The notes below the pieces were generated by a model. It ran no database searches. It was not told the origin of the DNA and saw only the letters and a program-made list of their open reading frames with translations. DNA of 24,813 nucleotides, taken from assembly GCA_045628865.1 (NCBI GenBank), contig JAZQQB010000084.1, positions 1-24,813 on the forward strand, in the 5' to 3' direction. Within the stretch, counting starts at the first letter, position 1; every line of letters starts with the position of its first letter. The position numbers and the translations under genes are program-made. The stretch comes from JAZQQB01 sp045628865. Lineage in GTDB: Bacteria; Bacillota; Clostridia; Lachnospirales; Lachnospiraceae. Below, piece by piece: positions 7,734 to 16,614 of the stretch.

Positions 7734-9248
7734 TTAATTATCAACAGGTTTTTCATCAGCTGCGCCTTCAGTGGCTGATCCTTCGTCGGTTATTTCGTTA
7801 CCAGCAATTTCTTCCTGATCAGGAATCACTTCTTCATCAGGACTAACCTGATCACCGTTTTCCTCTACAACTTCTTCCTCATTTGGTTCACTTGCTTCGT
7901 TCATTTGTAAATGATCTTTTTTCAGAATATCATCAGCTGCCTTTGTAAATTCACTTATTGGTAAACCTGTTGAAATTCCATGATAAATCTGCCATTGTGC
8001 GTCCCAATATCCATCGACACCGATAGGTGAAAATCGAATATGTTTTGATAACTGATTCATCAATTCAACATCTTCTAATCCGAATCTTTCAATACGTTGT
8101 CTCTGATTATAATCAGTCATTAATTCATAGGCCATTCTGATGAATACTGCAGCCCCTTCAGGATTAGCACTTGTAACCGGTATCGCAAATCCCTGAAGGC
8201 CTCCACCACAATCATATAAAGAACCCGACGGGCCTATTGGCATTGGTGCCCAATCAATTTCATAATCACAAGGAAATCCTATCTTTGCTGTGAATCCATA
8301 TTCGCAGGTCATAGCCAGTTTTCCTTCTTTATAAGCCTGGAAGAAATCAAGGTCTTCTGGAAATGCAATGAACTGGTCTACTAAAAATGCGTTTTGCAGA
8401 AATTTAAATCCTTCTGTCGCTTCCTGGGTAAAGTAATTGCTCTGAACTAAACCATCTTCACCAAAAGAATGTGTAGTAGTATTATTGGAATTTAGAAGCT
8501 GTACCCAAAATGAATCCCACCAACAGAATCCATAGATATCATTCACACCATCATGATTCGTATCCTCCGTCATTTGCATTGCAACTTCACGGAAAGTATC
8601 CCAGGTCCAATTACCTTCCTCAAAATATTCCCTTGGAGTCTTTACTCCTTTTTCTTCAAATAAAGTCTTGTTATAACTGATTACAACCGGTGTGGCTTCT
8701 GCACCGACTACATATGGAACTCCAGCAAAAGTGTAAGCACTTGTTACATTGTCATACCAAAAATCATCTTCAATGTTTACATAGTTTGAAATATCCATAA
8801 CCGCATTTTCCCTGGCATATCTTGGAAAATTCTGGTCATTTGCCTGAACAAGGTCGCATACCTCACCGTTTTCAACCATTTCCAGGGTTTTATTCATCAT
8901 TTCTCCCCAACCTACGCCATACACTGTCACGTGTCCACCATACATGTCTTCAAATGCCTCTTTTGTTGAATAAACGAGATTAAATGCATTCGGGTCATTT
9001 GATTTCATTTCGTTCCACTCTTCTTCAGAAATGTCCCATACGATCACCAAATCAGGATTCTCTAATGTCTGTGGAACAATATATACATCTTTCAAAACTG
9101 TTTGTTCATTATTTCCTAAATTAGATGTTGTATCAACATTTTCAGAAACAACTTCTTCATTTTCTTTTTTTGTATCTTCACCTGCGCATGCACCCAGTAA
9201 CATACTGAAACTTACTGCGTATGCAATTGCCATCATTTTTCTTTTCAT
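7734..9248 (-). CDS. Family-1 extracellular solute-binding lipoprotein
   Basis: This 504-residue lipoprotein has a signal peptide with lipobox LLGAC and C21 as the lipid-bearing residue. The mature part is a sugar-type (family 1, MalE-like) binding protein: YVVGAEATPVVISYNKTLFEEKG, TEDTNHDGVNDIYGF and the GGLQGFAIPVTSANPEGA segment are typical of that fold. Residues about 451-504 form an unusual acidic tail, almost without basic residues. No ABC permease or ATPase is next to it. Instead it starts 12 nt after a chemoreceptor gene with its own AGGAG, so it is probably co-transcribed and may present a ligand to that receptor rather than to a transporter. That role is inference; the ligand is unknown. 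Confidence 0.9.
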   Translation of the reverse strand: MKRKMMAIAYAVSFSMLLGACAGEDTKKENEEVVSENVDTTSNLGNNEQTVLKDVYIVPQTLENPDLVIVWDISEEEWNEMKSNDPNAFNLVYSTKEAFEDMYGGHVTVYGVGWGEMMNKTLEMVENGEVCDLVQANDQNFPRYARENAVMDISNYVNIEDDFWYDNVTSAYTFAGVPYVVGAEATPVVISYNKTLFEEKGVKTPREYFEEGNWTWDTFREVAMQMTEDTNHDGVNDIYGFCWWDSFWVQLLNSNNTTTHSFGEDGLVQSNYFTQEATEGFKFLQNAFLVDQFIAFPEDLDFFQAYKEGKLAMTCEYGFTAKIGFPCDYEIDWAPMPIGPSGSLYDCGGGLQGFAIPVTSANPEGAAVFIRMAYELMTDYNQRQRIERFGLEDVELMNQLSKHIRFSPIGVDGYWDAQWQIYHGISTGLPISEFTKAADDILKKDHLQMNEASEPNEEEVVEENGDQVSPDEEVIPDQEEIAGNEITDEGSATEGAADEKPVDN

Positions 9249-9260
9249 GACTTTCTCCTA

Positions 9261-10991
9261 TTAGATCCTTGCAAACTTATCTGTTTCTACTTTCAGTAAT
9301 CTGGATACTTCTGAATTCTTCTTCATCTGTGTACTGATATCCGTTATTTCTTTTACAAGATCATTTGTATTTCCAGCTGCATTTGATACTGCATTTGCTC
9401 CCTCATCTACTGCTGTTGTGATATCTGAAATTGCTGTAGAAATATCATTTACAAGTTCTTTTAAGGTAACAGACATTTCATTAAATCTACCAATAGAATC
9501 ATCAATAAAAATGGCATCTTCCCGATACTGCTTTCCACTGGTAACAAAATTATCATAATCTGGAAGAATTGTGTCACTGATAAAATCAACTAAAGTATTA
9601 CAATTCTTGATCAAGTCATTAACAGCAACTGTAACTACTTCATTGATATGCTGGATGTTACTTGCATTTTCTCTACTTGAATCAGCCAATTGTCTGATCT
9701 CGTCTGCTACAACTGCAAAACCTCTTCCAGCATCTCCGGCTCTGGCTGCTTCAATAGAAGCATTTAAAGCTAACAGATTAGTCTGTGCTGAAATGCTTAA
9801 AATATCGCCGGTAAGACTGGTTACCTGATCTACGCTCTTTGATTCTTCGATTGCTTTTTTCAATGATTCAATGATATCTGTAACGACACGATTTGTATTA
9901 TTTTTATTAGCCTCAGCTGTTCTTTCCAGTTCATTTGCACGTGTTTTCATATCCTGTGCATACTCAGCAATTTCTGATGATTTATCTGCCAATTGAACAA
10001 CCTGTTCATCTACAGTACCTGTATTTGAGTTTACACCGGTTGATGTGGCTGAAATTTCTTCCATTGATGCAGCTAATTCTTCCATAACAGCTGAAATATC
10101 ACAAGAATCTTCATTGGCAACATTAACATTATCTGTAACGTTTCCAACGATTTTATCCAGCTCTTTTGAATTGTTTACAATGGTCTTCATAGTCCTTTGT
10201 AACGCATCAATAAATTCATTAATACCACTTGCCATAAGACCAATCTCATCTTTGCTTTGAATATCGACACGTCTTGTAAGATCACCTTTTTCATTTACAA
10301 TTTCATCCACAATGCTCTTTAATGTATCGCTTGTCTTTCTCAGTGGTTTTGTTACCATCAAGCGACATCCTAAAAAGCAGAAAACTGCAACTGCAATACC
10401 TAATCCAAGCATTAAGAATCCTAATGTTCTAGAATTTTGATAAATCAATGCATTGTCCTCTACCGCATTACTCATATTTTTTTGATTTGAATGAATCATC
10501 TGGGCAACCAGTTCGTTCACCTGGTTACCTTGAACCTTTAATGTTGTATTCGCCAATTGCTGTGCAGTTGTATATTGATAGGATTTACTTGCTGTGATTA
10601 CAGTATTAAATGTATCAAGGAACGAATCAAATGCTGCACGGAAATCATTGTATGCCTGTCTTTCACTTCCATTTGTAGATAGCATACCTTCATACAAGTC
10701 ACAAGTAGCCATCAAATCTGCATATATACTATCAACTTCCTGTTCTACAGTAGCCTTCATTTCAGTATCCGTTGCTGTACAATGTGCATAAGCAACACGT
10801 TGTAGTGCCTCGACATCGGAAGAAATTTGTCCAAGATATGACATATTCTTAGCATATTCATCCGAAATAACCTCACCGGCATTTTTCAATTTCATTAATC
10901 CCAAATAAGATACTCCAAAAGTGGTAAATAACAAAGCCACCAGGAGAACCATTGGAATCATAATTTTCATTCGAATACTCAAATTTTTCAT
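9261..10991 (-). CDS. Methyl-accepting chemotaxis protein
   Basis: This is a transmembrane chemoreceptor that would signal to CheA/CheW. Numbered from the chosen start, the 576-residue protein has a first membrane segment (about 9-32), an extracellular helical region (33-187) resembling a four-helix-bundle sensor, a second membrane segment (188-211), HAMP (about 212-268) and a long cytoplasmic coiled coil. The highly conserved hairpin tip ISAQTNLLALNASIEAARAG lies at 400-419. No C-terminal pentapeptide tether for CheR is present. The frame is open to a GTG at 11021, but GGAG six nt before the ATG at 10991 favours MKNLSIRMKI as the start; the ATG at 10997 is an alternative. It has its own promoter and precedes the binding-protein gene. 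Confidence 0.95.
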   Translation of the reverse strand: MKNLSIRMKIMIPMVLLVALLFTTFGVSYLGLMKLKNAGEVISDEYAKNMSYLGQISSDVEALQRVAYAHCTATDTEMKATVEQEVDSIYADLMATCDLYEGMLSTNGSERQAYNDFRAAFDSFLDTFNTVITASKSYQYTTAQQLANTTLKVQGNQVNELVAQMIHSNQKNMSNAVEDNALIYQNSRTLGFLMLGLGIAVAVFCFLGCRLMVTKPLRKTSDTLKSIVDEIVNEKGDLTRRVDIQSKDEIGLMASGINEFIDALQRTMKTIVNNSKELDKIVGNVTDNVNVANEDSCDISAVMEELAASMEEISATSTGVNSNTGTVDEQVVQLADKSSEIAEYAQDMKTRANELERTAEANKNNTNRVVTDIIESLKKAIEESKSVDQVTSLTGDILSISAQTNLLALNASIEAARAGDAGRGFAVVADEIRQLADSSRENASNIQHINEVVTVAVNDLIKNCNTLVDFISDTILPDYDNFVTSGKQYREDAIFIDDSIGRFNEMSVTLKELVNDISTAISDITTAVDEGANAVSNAAGNTNDLVKEITDISTQMKKNSEVSRLLKVETDKFARI

Positions 10992-11084
10992 AAACATCTC
11001 CATTCCTTTCCATTTCTTCACAACTATAACGCTAAAAATAGTATTTTTATTTTATATCCCATTTGTCTACACATTATATGTTAT

Positions 11085-11113
11085 ATTATATCATTGTTGT
11101 GCATTATGTGCAA
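11085..11113 (-). promoter_or_regulatory. Promoter of the chemoreceptor/binding-protein pair
   Basis: On the minus strand TTGCAC (11113-11108), a 17-nt spacer and TATAAT (11090-11085) make a near-consensus sigma-A promoter. The start would be near 11078, about 90 nt before the start codon. A sigma-A rather than sigma-D promoter is notable for a chemotaxis gene. Confidence 0.75.
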
Positions 11114-11195
11114 TTGTATATTTTTCATTATAGTTTAATATATATTTTCTGTAAAGTTAATATTTTTTTGATTTTTGTATAAAAAGTAAATATTC

Positions 11196-11235
11196 CCCCA
11201 AAAAGGGTACCGAGAAACAAATTCTCGATACCCTT
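11196..11235 (-). terminator. Terminator after cheR
   Basis: AAGGGTA-C-CGAGAA (11203-11216) pairs with TTCTCG-A-TACCCTT (11222-11235) with one internal mismatch. On the minus strand the stem runs into TTTTT and then G. It isolates cheR from the chemoreceptor gene downstream. Confidence 0.65.
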
Positions 11236-11262
11236 ATATCTTCAACCTCATTTAAAGTCATC

Positions 11263-12036
11263 CTATCTCTGATAATAGAAGGAATTCTTTCTGGTATATC
11301 CCATTTCTTTATATCCAATGATCTGCTCTGTACTACCAATGAAAAGCACGCCTTTATCTGCCAAACTGTTATAAAACTTCTGGAAAACCTCTTCCTTTGC
11401 TTCCTCTGTAAAATAGATCAAAACATTTCGGCAAACGATCAAATGACAACCGGTAGGATACGGATCCTTCAAAAGATTGGCTTCCTTAAATTCAACACGG
11501 CTCTTGATCTCGTCTGAAATCTGATAGGAAGGTCCAACCTGGGTAAAATACTTTTTCTTAAGATCAGCTGGCACACAGGCAATACTTTTTTCATTGTAAA
11601 GACCAACCTTTGCTTTGGCAATAACCTGCTTATCAATATCCGTAGCCATGATCTTGATCTGATTGAGTGGAATGTGTCTGGAAAGGGCCATAACCAGAGA
11701 ATACGGTTCATCTCCTGTTGAGCAGGCTGCACTCCAGATTTTTAAATTTTTACCAAAATGTCCAATCAGCTCTGGAATAATTTCCTTATCAAGTAATTCC
11801 CACTGATCCGGATTACGATAGAACTCAGACACATTGATGGTAAGATAATTAACAAATTCATCAAATTTGTCTTTATCCTTTTTCAAAAGTTCCACATATT
11901 TATCATAACCAACAACGCCATTTTTTGAGATCAAGGTATCAATTCTACGCTTCATCTGCTTCTCTTTGTAAGCGTTTAGATCAATCTTGGTCAGATCAAA
12001 CACTGCTTTTTTAAAATATTCGTAATCAAATGCCAT
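11263..12036 (-). CDS. cheR: Chemoreceptor glutamate methyltransferase CheR
   Basis: CheR transfers methyl groups from S-adenosylmethionine to glutamates of chemoreceptors during adaptation. The 257-residue length is typical. The N-terminal helical CheR domain (about 1-65) ends in TINVSEFYRNPDQWE (66-80). The methyltransferase domain has the SAM-binding motif IWSAACSTGDEPYS (100-113), the acidic ATDID (131-135), and CRNVLIYF (202-209). There is no TPR extension. It stands alone between its own promoter and terminator, upstream of the chemoreceptor gene; other che genes are not in the window. Confidence 0.96.
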   Translation of the reverse strand: MAFDYEYFKKAVFDLTKIDLNAYKEKQMKRRIDTLISKNGVVGYDKYVELLKKDKDKFDEFVNYLTINVSEFYRNPDQWELLDKEIIPELIGHFGKNLKIWSAACSTGDEPYSLVMALSRHIPLNQIKIMATDIDKQVIAKAKVGLYNEKSIACVPADLKKKYFTQVGPSYQISDEIKSRVEFKEANLLKDPYPTGCHLIVCRNVLIYFTEEAKEEVFQKFYNSLADKGVLFIGSTEQIIGYKEMGYTRKNSFYYQR

Positions 12037-12109
12037 CTTTTATCCTCTTTTCTCCGTAGCCAAAATATTTTGTTTCATAATTCGTCCATTTTTACTACTA
12101 CATATTAGT

Positions 12110-12138
12110 ATTATAACAAAGTTGTTAATACATTTCAA
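12110..12138 (-). promoter_or_regulatory. Promoter of cheR
   Basis: TTGAAA (12138-12133 on the minus strand), a 17-nt spacer and TATAAT (12115-12110) are close to sigma-A consensus. The leader of about 65 nt contains the 12-bp palindrome CAAAATATTTTG at 12061-12072. Confidence 0.75.
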
Positions 12139-12194
12139 CCTATTTTCTGAATATTGCAACAATTTAATTTCGACCACGACATGCACAATATTTG

Positions 12195-13076
12195 TTAAAA
12201 GCAGATTTCTATCTCCAAATAAGAATCCTTAATACTGGCTCCAATAGTGCCCCCCATCTGTCCCACCAAGGATTTCGCAATTGAAAGCCCCAGTCCAGTG
12301 GAGGCCTTCCCGGTTTCTACTGTATAATATCTGTCAAAAAGTCTCTCCACATCCACCCTTGACAGATTCGGAGCAAAATTGGAAAACGTAACACGCGCAT
12401 TTTCATCCAAAGTGATTTTAAGATCCCCCAGGCTATACTTTAAAGAATTGCTAATAAGATTGGAAAAAATCCTTTCACATGCCTTCGAATCAAGGTTTTT
12501 CACAATTTTTTCTTCTGTGATTTCCACCACAGGTTCAATGCCGGCCTCTGTCAAAGCTCCATAATATTCCATGATGGTATCTTCCAATATCTGATTCACA
12601 AATACCTCTTTGATCACAAGATTCTTTTTTGCCTCCGTCCCTAGTGTCTTTGAGAATTCAAAAAGTTCCTCTGTCAGATCCTTCATATAATCCGCTCTAT
12701 TTTCAATAATGGTCAGATATTCTAAAGCCTGATCCGTAGTCACTTCCTTTTTTTGCAAAAGCTGTACATAACCACAAATAGCAGTCAAAGGAGTTCTAAG
12801 ATCATGGGTAATATTGATGATGGTTCTTCGAAGTTCCTCATCCCCCTGGGTGTACAAAAGATATTTTTCCCGATACTGCTTTAAGCTTTTATTCAATTGC
12901 TTTGTTAACGCACGAACGTCGGCATCTCTAGAAGAAATGCCGATCACACTATTCGTATTTAACTGTTCTCTCTTTTTATATTCCTGCGTGATCTCACGCA
13001 AAGCCTTTTTCATGCCATACAGTTTTAACAGTAATAACCCCATTGCCACCGAAAGGATGATAACAACAATTGTCAT
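12195..13076 (-). CDS. Sensor histidine kinase of the ABC-linked two-component system
   Basis: The 293-residue product has one N-terminal membrane segment (about 3-20), a short linker, a HisKA domain with H91 in NITHDLRTPLTAICGY, and an ATPase domain with N-box FSNLISNSLKYS (205-216) and G2 box TGLGLSIAK (260-268). The usual D-x-G-x-G box is replaced by VTFSNFAPNLSRVDVERLFDRYY, as in other small Firmicutes kinases. With almost no extracellular part it may sense inside the membrane or through the ABC permeases. The frame is open to 13157, within the permease gene, but AGAGG ahead of the ATG at 13076 fits better. No terminator is visible after it. Confidence 0.92.
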   Translation of the reverse strand: MTIVVIILSVAMGLLLLKLYGMKKALREITQEYKKREQLNTNSVIGISSRDADVRALTKQLNKSLKQYREKYLLYTQGDEELRRTIINITHDLRTPLTAICGYVQLLQKKEVTTDQALEYLTIIENRADYMKDLTEELFEFSKTLGTEAKKNLVIKEVFVNQILEDTIMEYYGALTEAGIEPVVEITEEKIVKNLDSKACERIFSNLISNSLKYSLGDLKITLDENARVTFSNFAPNLSRVDVERLFDRYYTVETGKASTGLGLSIAKSLVGQMGGTIGASIKDSYLEIEICF

Positions 13077-13096
13077 ATCAATACCTCTTTTTCTTT

Positions 13097-13831
13097 TTAT
13101 GAAAGCGATCTTTTGTTGATTTTTGCAGTTCCAAGCAGATACAACAGGACGATCCATGCCGTATGGATCAAAAGCTCACTTACCAATGGAAGACGATACT
13201 CTCTTCCCACATAGGACCTGGAAAACCATGTTCCCAAAGGCGATAAATGATAAACCACCAAAGCAATCTTATGGAGAATCCCATCTGTAAAGGCAACAAT
13301 TGCATTCCCTACCAGCATTGCATTAAAAAGCACATAAATCAAAACGATACCAAACACACCGGCTCTCGTTTTTTTCTGAATTCTCATACCCATCAAAACC
13401 AAAATAGACACGTAGGATAACGAAAAGGCCGCAAAAATGAAAATGTATTCTACAAGCTCACTGGTTAATCTTGCGCCAGCCGCCATCCCACCTGCAAACC
13501 AGCAAAGAATCATGATCAAGACAGCAGCATACTGACAAAGCAAATGAGAAACATAAACTTGTTTTTGTGAAAATCCAGCAATGATCTTATTACGAATCAC
13601 ACCATCTGAATACTCCACATTAATAAACAAAATGGAAAAGGTAGAAAAAAATACAAGCAACGCAACGCTGATCAAGATCATACTGTCATTGATATTTTTC
13701 ACTCTGAAGCCTTCTGTCTGACTACCATAAATAGAAAACATCAGGGTCATTCCAAAGGCCAGCACACATCCTGCTACAAAATACAGCTGTCTAGCTAATC
13801 TTGCCATATTTAACTTCAATAATCTACTCAT
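13097..13831 (-). CDS. ABC-2 type permease, second subunit
   Basis: This membrane protein of 244 residues has about six hydrophobic segments. It contains EYSDGVIRNKIIAGFSQKQVYVS, which closely parallels DFLDGVIRNRVVVGMLKKHLYFS in the neighbouring permease, so the two are paralogues of the BcrB-like ABC-2 family. Such pairs form one transporter with the ATPase encoded upstream and often export or remove antimicrobial peptides. A TTG at 13834 lies directly before the ATG; I chose the ATG. The substrate is unknown. Confidence 0.85.
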   Translation of the reverse strand: MSRLLKLNMARLARQLYFVAGCVLAFGMTLMFSIYGSQTEGFRVKNINDSMILISVALLVFFSTFSILFINVEYSDGVIRNKIIAGFSQKQVYVSHLLCQYAAVLIMILCWFAGGMAAGARLTSELVEYIFIFAAFSLSYVSILVLMGMRIQKKTRAGVFGIVLIYVLFNAMLVGNAIVAFTDGILHKIALVVYHLSPLGTWFSRSYVGREYRLPLVSELLIHTAWIVLLYLLGTAKINKRSLS

Positions 13832-13844
13832 CAATCCTACACTC

Positions 13845-14612
13845 CTATCTCAATTCCTTTTTACGAAAAACCAAAACACCAATCAATAGTGAAACCAGTA
13901 TCAATCCCAAATCTCCTAAAATGTAACTACAAAAGCTCCATCTTGGAAATCCTGTTAAATGAAAAAAAGGTACATACTCATCCATCCAGAAAAGCATTTT
14001 TCCAGAAAAACCCGTCAAGACAGCAGGTTCATCACCTGGATACATTTTCATGTTTGCTGACAAAGTATACACGCGCATAATAAATGCAATAGCAGGAAGT
14101 AAAAAGGTACTGATCTTAAGATATCCTAACATGAAAAGGATGGTTGTAAAAAATACTGCAATGGCAACACCGGCAAGGGCATATACCAAAGAAATATACA
14201 TCATTTCCTTGAAACTATAGCTAAATTCTCCAATAAATATTTTTCCAGCTGCAATACCTGCTAAAGATGCAAATATCTGAAGTCCAAAAGCCACAATTCC
14301 CATCACAATACAGGCTGAAAAATAAAGATGCTTCTTTAACATTCCAACTACCACTCGATTTCTGATCACACCATCCAGAAAATCCCCTTGATAAAACAAC
14401 GTAACCACAACCGATATAATCAAAGCAGCCAGGTTCGGATAATAGGTTAAGTTTGCAGTTGCATTTCCACCTTGTACGTCAAAAAATGAATCCAATAATA
14501 GATCAAACACGGTAAATAATAAAATATATCCTAAAACAACAGCTGGTAAAACAATTGTTACCTCTTTGCTTTTTTTCAATCTATATAATTCCGCATGCAT
14601 TGCCCTAAACAT
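13845..14612 (-). CDS. ABC-2 type permease, first subunit
   Basis: This 255-residue membrane protein has about six hydrophobic segments and a cytoplasmic N-terminus (MHAELYRLKKSKE) typical of BcrB/LanE-like permeases. It shares the DGVIRN(R/K) loop with the next gene. The start is set by AGGAGGTAATACTC before the ATG and overlaps the ATPase gene by 8 nt, which indicates translational coupling. It probably pairs with the product of 13097-13831. Confidence 0.87.
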   Translation of the reverse strand: MFRAMHAELYRLKKSKEVTIVLPAVVLGYILLFTVFDLLLDSFFDVQGGNATANLTYYPNLAALIISVVVTLFYQGDFLDGVIRNRVVVGMLKKHLYFSACIVMGIVAFGLQIFASLAGIAAGKIFIGEFSYSFKEMMYISLVYALAGVAIAVFFTTILFMLGYLKISTFLLPAIAFIMRVYTLSANMKMYPGDEPAVLTGFSGKMLFWMDEYVPFFHLTGFPRWSFCSYILGDLGLILVSLLIGVLVFRKKELR

Positions 14613-15513
14613 GAGTATTACCTCCTAACAATGATAGATAAAAAGCTTCTAAGCTCTCATCATGATCTTCCATAGATAATACATCACAGGATGCTTTTGC
14701 CATAGCCAAAGAAATCTCAGAGATTTTGATATCGCCAAAAAGATCTATCACCTGATCATTTACCAGCTGATATTTAACAGAAAGACCTTCTAATACCTGG
14801 GAAGCAATTTTTGTATCACTTACAGCGATCCTGATGCTCTTACGACATTTTTCAAAAAGCTCCTTTGCACTCATTTCACAAACGATCTTTCCCTGATCCA
14901 AAAAGCCGTAGTGGGTAGCAATCTTAGAAAGTTCCTCTAAAATATGACTAGAAATCAAAATGGTGATTCCTTTTTCTCGATTCAGCTTTAAGATCAACTC
15001 TCTGATCTCAATAATTCCCTGTGGATCAAGTCCATTAATCGGCTCATCCAATACCAGAAAATCAGGAGATCCGCAAAGAGCAACTGCAATAGCAAGTCTC
15101 TGTCTCATACCAAGTGAAAAATTCTTTACCTTCTTCTTTCCTGTATCCGCTAAGCCAACCAAAGAAAGCAACTCATCAATACCGTCAAAATCAGGTAATC
15201 CCAAATTATAATACTGCATTTTTAGATTATCTTTAGCAGACATTCCTTTATAAAGGGCAGGACTTTCCACAATGGCCCCCATTCTTCGTCTAATACTACT
15301 AATTTCCTTACTTCTAAAGTTTTCTCCAAACAGTTCATACTCTCCCGAGGTAGGAGACTGTAATCCACAGATTTGTCTGATCAAAGTTGTTTTTCCTGCG
15401 CCATTTTTCCCAACAAATCCATAAATTGCTCCCTCTGGAATATTCATATCAACTCCCTTAAGGATCACATTATTTCCATACTTTTTTGTTAATTTATTTG
15501 TCTGTAAGACCAT
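14605..15513 (-). CDS. ABC transporter ATPase of the BcrA type
   Basis: This 302-residue ATPase shows Walker A GKNGAGKT (35-42), a signature NFSLGMRQRLAIA (131-143), Walker B FLVLDEPINGLDP (152-164) and the switch histidine H190 in ISSHILEELS. The shortened signature FSLGMRQR and a C-terminal extension of about 90 residues are typical of BcrA/LanF-type ATPases that work with ABC-2 permeases in resistance or immunity to peptides. GGAGAGGAG lies ahead of the ATG. It is the first gene of the ABC set, about 145 nt after the regulator gene and preceded by phased direct repeats. Confidence 0.93.
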   Translation of the reverse strand: MVLQTNKLTKKYGNNVILKGVDMNIPEGAIYGFVGKNGAGKTTLIRQICGLQSPTSGEYELFGENFRSKEISSIRRRMGAIVESPALYKGMSAKDNLKMQYYNLGLPDFDGIDELLSLVGLADTGKKKVKNFSLGMRQRLAIAVALCGSPDFLVLDEPINGLDPQGIIEIRELILKLNREKGITILISSHILEELSKIATHYGFLDQGKIVCEMSAKELFEKCRKSIRIAVSDTKIASQVLEGLSVKYQLVNDQVIDLFGDIKISEISLAMAKASCDVLSMEDHDESLEAFYLSLLGGNTHV

Positions 15514-15593
15514 TTTTATCTCCTCTCCAAACTCGTTGTATTAATACTTATGATTGTCTTTCCTTATCGACAAATATAGTATGCATCCTCACG

Positions 15594-15637
15594 GTCAAGA
15601 AATCGGCCAAAAAAAAGTCAAGAAATCGTCAAGATTT
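15594..15637 (-). promoter_or_regulatory. Phased direct repeats, candidate regulator binding site
   Basis: GTCAAGAAATCG occurs at 15594 and 15617 and GTCAAGATTT at 15628 (plus-strand view), so the repeats are 23 and 11 bp apart, about two and one helical turns. Read on the minus strand each gives TCTTGAC, and the last provides a TTGACC -35-like box. TACTAT follows after only 11 nt, as expected of an activator-dependent promoter. OmpR-family regulators bind direct repeats with 10-11-bp spacing, so the adjacent regulator is the natural candidate. Confidence 0.5.
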
Positions 15638-15657
15638 ATCTTTCCAACCAAGTTAAA

Positions 15658-16344
15658 CTAGTCTTCTTTCACCACAAATTTAAATCCTATCCCATATACC
15701 GCCTGGATATAGTCAAAGCCATCTGATGCCTGCATTTTCTTTCGGATATTACTAATATGCTGTTTTAATGATCTTTCTGTACAGTCTGGCGTATCCATAC
15801 AGATTCTGTCTAAAATGGTATTTCTTCCGATCGGTCTTCCTGCATTTACCATGAGAATACGTAAAATTGCAAGTTCTGTTCTTGTCAAGGGAATCTCATC
15901 TCCAGAAACCGAAACTGTCATAAGCAAAGGATCAAGAGAAACGTTTTTTACTTCGATCAGCTCCTCTTTTTTGGAAGCATCCACCTGGTTCATTTCATTT
16001 TTTCTAAGCTGTACAATAATACGAGCCTTTAATTCCTCAAGATCAAAAGGTTTTGTCAGATAATCTGCAGCCCCTGCCATTAACAAAGCTACCTTATCTT
16101 CAATTCCAGTCTTAGCACTGGTAATGATTACAGGAATCCCCACAATTTTTGGAAGGACCTCCTCACCAGACATACCAGGAAGCATCAAATCAAGAAGAAT
16201 CAGATCCGGTCTCTTTTTTTCAAGGACCAAAAGTGCTTCCGTACCAGAGTAAGCACGAAGCACCTCATATCCCTCCATACGCAGCACTTCCTCCACCATA
16301 TTTCCTATATAAATATCATCATCGATGATCATAATCGAACTCAT
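15658..16344 (-). CDS. OmpR-family response regulator
   Basis: The 228-residue regulator has a receiver domain (1-115) with D8/D9, phosphoacceptor D52 (DLILLDLMLPGMSG), S76 and K98 (TKPF). A winged-helix DNA-binding domain (about 130-226) follows, with LTRTELAILRIL and CTERSLKQHISNIRKKM. It should be phosphorylated by the kinase at the other end of the cluster. The frame is open to 16371, but AAGGAGG eight nt before the ATG at 16344 sets the start. The gene order regulator, ATPase, two permeases, kinase is that of peptide-resistance modules. Confidence 0.95.
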   Translation of the reverse strand: MSSIMIIDDDIYIGNMVEEVLRMEGYEVLRAYSGTEALLVLEKKRPDLILLDLMLPGMSGEEVLPKIVGIPVIITSAKTGIEDKVALLMAGAADYLTKPFDLEELKARIIVQLRKNEMNQVDASKKEELIEVKNVSLDPLLMTVSVSGDEIPLTRTELAILRILMVNAGRPIGRNTILDRICMDTPDCTERSLKQHISNIRKKMQASDGFDYIQAVYGIGFKFVVKED

Positions 16345-16425
16345 TGATTTTTCCTCCTTGATTCCTACCATAATCCTATTATTTGTGATTACAATTTCTA
16401 TTTCCCCAAAAATTCTTCATCTAAA

Positions 16426-16454
16426 ATTCTACCAAAAGAATACTATACTGTCTA
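16426..16454 (-). promoter_or_regulatory. Candidate promoter of the two-component/ABC operon
   Basis: TAGACA (16454-16449, minus strand), a 17-nt spacer and TAGAAT (16431-16426) each match sigma-A consensus at five of six positions. The leader would be about 75 nt. Confidence 0.55.
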
Positions 16455-16521
16455 TTGTATATACATAATCAGTATTACGTCTATTTCTTATTTGCTCCGC
16501 AGTCGCTAATTTTCCTACCTC

Positions 16522-16614
16522 GGAACAAAGGGTATCGCTTGCGATACCCTGCGCCGCTTTGGCGTCGCATTTGCGACATCTTCCTTAGCCAAAGCGTGCG
16601 CATCCCCCGGAGGG
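16522..16614. repeat. Folded dispersed repeat element, copy 2 (best preserved)
   Basis: In order: hairpin GGGTATCGC/GCGATACCC (16530-16549); outer stem TGCGC (16550-16554) with GCGCA (16598-16602); stem GCTTTGGC (16556-16563) with GCCAAAGC (16588-16595); inner hairpin GTCGC (16564-16568) with GCGAC (16573-16577); unpaired ATCTTCCT (16578-16585); then TCCCCCGGAGGG. All helices nest into one fold. An open frame on the minus strand crosses it, but that is a by-product of the repeat. Confidence 0.8.

Noticed and set aside
12061..12072. Palindrome CAAAATATTTTG in the cheR leader, also at 5965-5976
   Set aside because: A 12-bp A/T-rich palindrome seen twice may be chance; there is no spacing or context in common.
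16490..16525. Possible fourth, decayed copy of the folded element (ATTTTCCT with CTCCG/CGGAA nearby)
   Set aside because: Only part of the conserved segment matches and the stems do not pair well enough to claim a copy.
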